This document shows, piece after piece, positions 7,009 to 9,667 of a stretch of 9,667 bases of DNA. Origin of the DNA: an uncultured Desulfobacterales bacterium (GTDB taxonomy: Bacteria > Desulfobacterota > Desulfobacteria > Desulfobacterales > G020354645). The DNA lies in contig CAMYNZ010000122.1 in the NCBI GenBank assembly GCA_947259865.1, forward strand, positions 1 through 9,667, given 5' to 3'. The translations under genes were made by a program, and so were the position numbers. Positions within the stretch are counted from its first letter, which is position 1, and each line of letters begins with the position of its first letter. Under the pieces are notes generated by a model, which worked only from the letters and a program-made list of their open reading frames with translations, made no database searches and had not been told where the DNA came from.

Positions 7009-8379
7009 ATGTCTTCACGTGCCGAACAACACCCGGAGCGTTTTCGAACCGCGAGAGCTTTTTGCCTGACGTCGGCCCTATGGTTTAGCGGGGCAGTGTC
7101 CTTCGGCATGATCGGTGCGGGTTATCTGATTGCCCCGGATTTTATGGCCAATATCGGATTTGTCCATTTCGGCAAAGCGCGTCCGGTGCATGTGAATTTA
7201 GTGCTGTTTGGGTTTGTAACACCGGGTTTCCTGGCGGCTGCCTTTTACTATGTGCCGCGGCTGCTGCGAACGGATTTGTATAGTGAAAAGCTGGGTGTAT
7301 TCACCGCCATACTTTGGAATATCACCCTGCCCCTCATAATTATCAGCCTGGGTCTGGGGTATTCCCAGGGGCGAGAGTACGCCGAAATGCCGTGGCCGGT
7401 GGACATGCTGATTGTGATTCTCTTTGCTCTGGTCACTTTCAACCTGATCATGACCATCCGGCAGCGGGAGGAAAAAATTCTGTATGTGTCCGTATGGTAT
7501 GTTACTGCCGCCGTTGTTTTGACCGCTATTACCTTTTCCCTTGGCAATGTCATCTGGCAGCCCAGCACCGGGGCCTTGGCGGGTATTCCGGACGCCATCC
7601 TCCTCTGGTTTTACGGCCACAACGTTTTCGGGCTGCTACTGACACCCATGGGTCTTGCGTTGGCGTACTACGTAATTCCCCGGGCCACCCAAAGCCCCCT
7701 TTACAGCCATACGCTGTCCTTGATCGGTTTCTGGTCTCTGATTGTTGTCTACACGCATATTGGGACCCATCATCTGCTGCAAGTTCCGGTTCCCACTTAT
7801 TTGAAGACGATTGCCATCGTGGATAGCGTGGCGATGGTGATTCCGGTCATGGTGTTTTTGATCAACATCTGGTACACCGTGAGGGGTAAACTCGGTGCAA
7901 TTCATGCCGACATCGGCGCCAAATTTGTTTTTACCGGTACCATCTACTATTTCTTTGTCAATATCCAGGGCTCGATGATGTCTTTGCCGATCGTGCAACG
8001 GGTGACCCACTTTAACAACTGGGTGGTGGGTCACGCGCATATCGGTGTTTTAGGATTTGCAGGTGTCACTGCGTTGGGGGGTATTTATTATATTCTGCCC
8101 AAAATTACCGGCAAACCGTTGTACAGCAAATTTTTAGCCGATCTGCAATATTGGCTGGTTCTGATCGGCATTACGGGTTTTGCGATTGTGCTTACGGTCG
8201 CAGGCCTGATCCAGGGTCAGGCCTGGATCAACGGTGAAACCGTATACCGGGTGCTGCCCGCAATCCATCACTATTATGTAGCCAGAGCCATGCTGGGGGT
8301 GACTATTTTTGTTGGCGCTTATGTCGGTTTGTATAATATCATCCGATCACTGTATTTTAATCATGGAGCAACATCGTGA
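7009..8379 (+). CDS. ccoN: CcoN: catalytic subunit I of a cbb3-type cytochrome c oxidase
   Basis: This 456-residue polytopic membrane protein belongs to the C-type haem-copper oxidases and reduces O2 to water. All key residues are seen: H61 (haem b, in RPVHVNLV), H204 (CuB, in FYGHNVFG), Y248 and H254-H255 (YTHIGTHH, the C-family active-site tyrosine and two CuB ligands), and H342/H344 (VGHAHIG, haem b3 and haem b). The residue spacings match those I recall for well-studied CcoN proteins almost exactly, so the enzyme should be catalytically intact. GREYAEMPWPVD near residue 121 corresponds to the conserved acidic loop of the family. It is somewhat short for CcoN. The start ATG 7009 is preceded by AAAGGA at 6992-6997. 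The 3' end overlaps the next gene by 4 nt (GTGA). A nitric oxide reductase is unlikely given the tyrosine and the cbb3 partner gene. Confidence 0.92.
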   Translation: MSSRAEQHPERFRTARAFCLTSALWFSGAVSFGMIGAGYLIAPDFMANIGFVHFGKARPVHVNLVLFGFVTPGFLAAAFYYVPRLLRTDLYSEKLGVFTAILWNITLPLIIISLGLGYSQGREYAEMPWPVDMLIVILFALVTFNLIMTIRQREEKILYVSVWYVTAAVVLTAITFSLGNVIWQPSTGALAGIPDAILLWFYGHNVFGLLLTPMGLALAYYVIPRATQSPLYSHTLSLIGFWSLIVVYTHIGTHHLLQVPVPTYLKTIAIVDSVAMVIPVMVFLINIWYTVRGKLGAIHADIGAKFVFTGTIYYFFVNIQGSMMSLPIVQRVTHFNNWVVGHAHIGVLGFAGVTALGGIYYILPKITGKPLYSKFLADLQYWLVLIGITGFAIVLTVAGLIQGQAWINGETVYRVLPAIHHYYVARAMLGVTIFVGAYVGLYNIIRSLYFNHGATS

Positions 8380-9308
8380 AAATGACGCCGGTTACAATTT
8401 TAGTCGGGATTATAGCCATTCTGGCGGCAGTGGTTTTTGTCATGGTCTACTGGCCATACACCCAGAGCGATATGACCCCCTCTGAAATTTACCGGTCCCG
8501 GTTACCGATTGAGGTGGCCGGCAGGGCCATTTACATTCAAAACGGGTGTGTTTATTGCCACAGCCAGTCGATTCGCAGCATTGATTGGGGTCATGGCGCA
8601 CAGAGAATTGCCCAGGCCGGTGACTATGTTGGGGACAAACCGATTCTGCTGGGTTCCCAGCGCACCGGCGTGGACCTTTCCCAGGAGGGTGGAGAGCATC
8701 CCGATGACTGGCATATTGCCCACTTTATTAATCCCCGTTATACCCGGCCCAATTCAATTATGCCGCCATTTCGCTGGCTGGGCATGCAAAAAATTAATAC
8801 CTTGACCCAGTATATTCAGAGCCTGGGTTTCAAACAGGCCGATCGACGAATGGAGCGACAACGCTACTGGAAACAGGAAGCCATCAAAGCCTATGAAGCC
8901 GGACCGGATGTCAACGTCAAATGGATGGCTGAACAGGTGCCCGAAGGCTGGCGCAAAATCCCCAATCCTTATCCGACGACACCGGCCGGGCTGCAGCGGG
9001 GGCAAAAGATCTATCAGGATTTTTGTATCGGCTGCCACGGGCCCATCGGTGACGGCATGGGGCCGGCCCAACCCTGGATTTATCCGCCACCGTTGAATTT
9101 TACCGTTCTCAAGGGCCGGGAAATATCCGGTGGCATCATCTATTATCAGCTGATGAACGGCATTACCGGGACGGCGATGCCGTATTTCAAACGCGAGCTC
9201 GAGTCGCAGAAAATCTGGGAGGTCGGTGACTATGTGGCGGTATATTTCATCAACCAGAGTGACGCCAACACCGACCCCCGGGGTATTGACGCTGCCTGGG
9301 AACCGTAA
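8376..9308 (+). CDS. ccoO: CcoO-CcoP-like fusion: dihaem cytochrome c subunit of cbb3 oxidase
   Basis: This 310-residue protein has one N-terminal membrane helix (about 6-26) and two periplasmic cytochrome c domains. The first, about 45-150, is a CcoO domain: GRAIYIQNGCVYCHSQSIR with C58-C61-H62, GSQRTGVDLSQEGG, and axial Met129 in IMPPF. The second, about 200-300, is a monohaem class I domain with C217-C220-H221 and axial Met268 in GTAMPYF. It is similar to CcoP C-terminal or ActE-type cytochromes. Canonical cbb3 has separate CcoO (one haem) and CcoP (two haems); here one haem is missing and the two subunits are fused. The domain likely receives electrons from ActA and passes them to CcoN. 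The GTG start overlaps the ccoN stop (GTGA) with GGAG at 8365-8368, 7 nt upstream. The nearby ATG 8382 is a less well-spaced alternative. Confidence 0.88.
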   Translation: MKMTPVTILVGIIAILAAVVFVMVYWPYTQSDMTPSEIYRSRLPIEVAGRAIYIQNGCVYCHSQSIRSIDWGHGAQRIAQAGDYVGDKPILLGSQRTGVDLSQEGGEHPDDWHIAHFINPRYTRPNSIMPPFRWLGMQKINTLTQYIQSLGFKQADRRMERQRYWKQEAIKAYEAGPDVNVKWMAEQVPEGWRKIPNPYPTTPAGLQRGQKIYQDFCIGCHGPIGDGMGPAQPWIYPPPLNFTVLKGREISGGIIYYQLMNGITGTAMPYFKRELESQKIWEVGDYVAVYFINQSDANTDPRGIDAAWEP

Positions 9309-9343
9309 ACGAATGTTTAAATTTCAGCCGTATAGTGTCAAAC

Positions 9344-9378
9344 ACCCTGAACCCTGAACCCTGAATCCGGAACCTGGC
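9344..9378. repeat. 7-bp tandem repeat (ACCCTGA type) upstream of the CcoS-like gene
   Basis: Three perfect ACCCTGA units (9344-9350, 9351-9357, 9358-9364) are followed by ATCCGGA (9365-9371) and ACCTGGC (9372-9378). The array ends 3 nt before the next start codon, so it occupies the place of the ribosome binding site. It resembles the ACCCTTGA-type array at 123-159 in sequence and orientation. Changes in copy number could alter translation of the next gene; this is an inference. Confidence 0.65.
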
Positions 9379-9381
9379 ATT

Positions 9382-9651
9382 ATGTACTATCCCTATTTTA
9401 TCGCCTATATGTTTATCGGTTTTGCGATCAGTTTACTGGTCTTTTATTGGGCACTTAATAACGGTCAATTCAATGACCAGCAAAGAGCCCGGTTTTTGCC
9501 TTTGGAAGGCGGGGTAATTCGATCCACTTCGGCGAAGCTGCCGATGGTCAAGCGAATTGAAACATATACTTTATTCTTTCTGGCCGGTTGCGGCCTTCTG
9601 GCTACTGCCATCGGTCTGGCGGTGATCCTTGTGCGCGCAAAATTAGTATAA
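9382..9651 (+). CDS. CcoS/FixS-like two-helix membrane protein, probable oxidase assembly factor
   Basis: This 89-residue protein has two hydrophobic helices (about residues 5-25 and 63-85). The end of the first helix and the following segment, VFYWALNNGQFNDQQRARFLP, match the CcoS/FixS signature (FxWAxxxGQFDD followed by a basic stretch). CcoS is needed for cofactor insertion into cbb3 oxidase. Typical CcoS has about 50-70 residues and one helix; the extra loop and second helix here make it an extended variant. It could instead be a small structural subunit standing in for CcoQ. Its place right behind the oxidase genes supports either role. The ATG is preceded only by a weak GGAA (9369-9372) inside a tandem repeat. 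No gene symbol is given because the match covers only the N-terminal half. Confidence 0.6.
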   Translation: MYYPYFIAYMFIGFAISLLVFYWALNNGQFNDQQRARFLPLEGGVIRSTSAKLPMVKRIETYTLFFLAGCGLLATAIGLAVILVRAKLV

Positions 9652-9667
9652 ATCAGCAGATGTGGTG

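Noticed and set aside
7009..8379. Nitric oxide reductase NorB/qNor
   Set aside because: The C-family active-site tyrosine (Y248), CcoN-type CuB motif and CcoO partner are present, so cbb3 oxidase is the better call.

Overview
This window is an eight-gene block for quinol-driven oxygen respiration. It holds an Alternative Complex III (ACIII, quinol:cytochrome c oxidoreductase) followed directly by a reduced cbb3-type (C-family) haem-copper oxidase. All intact genes lie on the + strand. The gene style (Tat-exported ActB with NrfD-type partners, a class III-like multihaem cytochrome, a short cbb3 oxidase, small ACCCTTGA-type intergenic repeats) suggests a Desulfobacterota / deltaproteobacterial genome. 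That taxonomic call is an inference from family resemblance, not a search result.

Layout. Positions 1-138 hold the degraded 3' end of what looks like a four-helix-bundle (S23/23S-rRNA-IVS type) protein gene. It is followed by a short tandem repeat (123-159) and a hairpin plus T-run terminator (159-192) that separates it from the respiratory operon. Next come actB (275-3211), actC (3216-4532), actD (4522-5028), a 98-nt AT-rich spacer made of 9-bp repeats, actF (5127-6335), a pentahaem ActA-like cytochrome (6378-6890), a 118-nt spacer without clear signals, ccoN (7009-8379), a ccoO-ccoP-like dihaem fusion (8376-9308), a second tandem repeat block (9344-9378), and a CcoS-like two-helix membrane protein (9382-9651).

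How the genes work together. Quinol should be oxidised in the membrane at ActC. The electrons then run through the four Fe-S clusters of the C-terminal half of ActB to the c-haems of ActA, on to the two c-haems of the CcoO/P fusion, and finally to haem b / haem b3-CuB in CcoN, where O2 is reduced. The usual monohaem ActE of ACIII and the usual dihaem CcoP of cbb3 oxidase are both missing. One monohaem cytochrome domain fused to CcoO occupies the place of both. This suggests a fixed ACIII-oxidase supercomplex with a shortened c-haem wire.

For novelty, the enzyme families themselves are known. The unusual parts are the subunit economy (no ActE, no dihaem CcoP, actA displaced behind actF), an N-terminal 4Fe-4S motif retained in ActB, a CX3CH haem motif in ActA, the extended CcoS-like protein, and the repeat blocks. 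I see no tRNA, rRNA, CRISPR array or transposase.
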